64,000 nt of DNA from Neoceratodus forsteri (taxonomy: Eukaryota > Chordata > Ceratodontiformes > Ceratodontidae), in contig CM057455.1 in NCBI GenBank assembly GCA_016271365.2, positions 1,557,474,501-1,557,538,500 on the forward strand, in the 5' to 3' direction. The notes under the pieces are model-generated. The model saw nothing but the letters and a program-made list of their open reading frames with translations, was not told where the DNA came from and made no database searches. The position numbers were made by a program, and so were the translations under genes. Positions 63,929-64,000 of the stretch are shown piece after piece (within the stretch, counting starts at the first letter, position 1; each line of letters begins with the position of its first letter).

Positions 63929-64000
63929 TACAGTGTGTGCACAGGTTGCAGTCTGCTGGGTACTGTCTTGATCACCCCCTTCCCCAGGCTTTTGCCCTTT

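Larger units (their letters stand above)
61655..64000 (-). mobile_element. Gmr1-type Ty3/Gypsy retrotransposon, pol order protease-integrase-RT, partial
   Basis: On the minus strand a protease-like domain (from 63928) is followed by an integrase (about 63330-62170), and only then by the start of a reverse transcriptase (61960-61657), where homology stops. Integrase upstream of RT is the defining trait of Gmr1-like Gypsy elements of deuterostomes. No LTR is seen. The gag side lies beyond base 64000, and the RT/RNase H side is truncated at about 61655. Confidence 0.78.

Noticed and set aside
1..64000. Bacterial or phage interpretation (tyrosine recombinase, transposases).
   Set aside because: Poly-A/AATAAA tails, LINE/SINE structure, microsatellites and long noncoding stretches are vertebrate features; there are no operons or ribosome binding sites.

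Overview
This is a eukaryotic, almost certainly vertebrate, intergenic window built nearly entirely from transposable elements. I found no host exon, no intact protein gene and no prokaryotic feature. The mix of DIRS-type tyrosine-recombinase retrotransposons, L2, CR1/L3 and L1/Tx1-like LINEs, tRNA-derived SINEs, hAT elements, TTAA-flanked foldback elements and a Gypsy element with integrase ahead of reverse transcriptase fits a vertebrate with a large, repeat-rich genome (amphibian, lungfish or similar). The species cannot be fixed from the sequence. All coding remnants carry stops or frameshifts.

Layout. 1-6265: a decayed DIRS element (gag, RT/RNase H, tyrosine recombinase, terminal and internal complementary repeats), split at 1940/3315 by a 5'-truncated L2 LINE. 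6400-7865 and 12673-14155: a modular palindromic repeat family, interrupted by a LINE 3' fragment whose (TAG)n tail was the target of a 4.4 kb hAT transposon (7878-12297, perfect 8-bp target duplication) carrying nine ~130-bp tandem repeats. 14.3-14.6 kb is a minisatellite. 15.4-22.0 kb: a giant inverted arrangement of the same modular family around two foldback cores near 20 kb, interrupted by a CR1 LINE and a small hAT MITE. 22.1-26.1 kb: a CR1/L3 LINE abutting an L2 LINE that retains a 2A-like motif. 26.2-29.3 kb: further modules and a foldback repeat. 30.3-35.5 kb: an old CR1/L3 LINE split by a 1.3 kb TTAA-flanked foldback and by a younger CR1/L3 copy. 36-43 kb: a minisatellite, a second TTAA-flanked palindrome, and L1/Tx1-like, CR1 and other LINE tails.

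44.5-50 kb holds three copies of a tRNA-Ser/Leu-like SINE family with A-rich tails and target duplications, plus another CR1/L3 copy. 50.6 kb holds a MIR/CORE-type SINE whose tail matches the local L2 3' end. 51.3-56.3 kb is a near-full-length L2-type LINE with duplicated 5' promoter-like monomers. 57.4-58.7 kb holds MITEs, and 60.3-61.6 kb a LINE remnant. 61.7 kb to the end (minus strand) is a Gmr1-type Gypsy element with order protease, integrase, reverse transcriptase.

The elements act as parasites and hosts of one another rather than as a pathway. LINEs supply the retrotransposition machinery for the SINEs (shared L2 tail; poly-A tails with long duplications), and the hAT and TTAA-type transposases presumably moved the MITEs. 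The least familiar component is the modular palindromic family, with foldback cores that keep a conserved asymmetric loop; I could not place it in a known superfamily.
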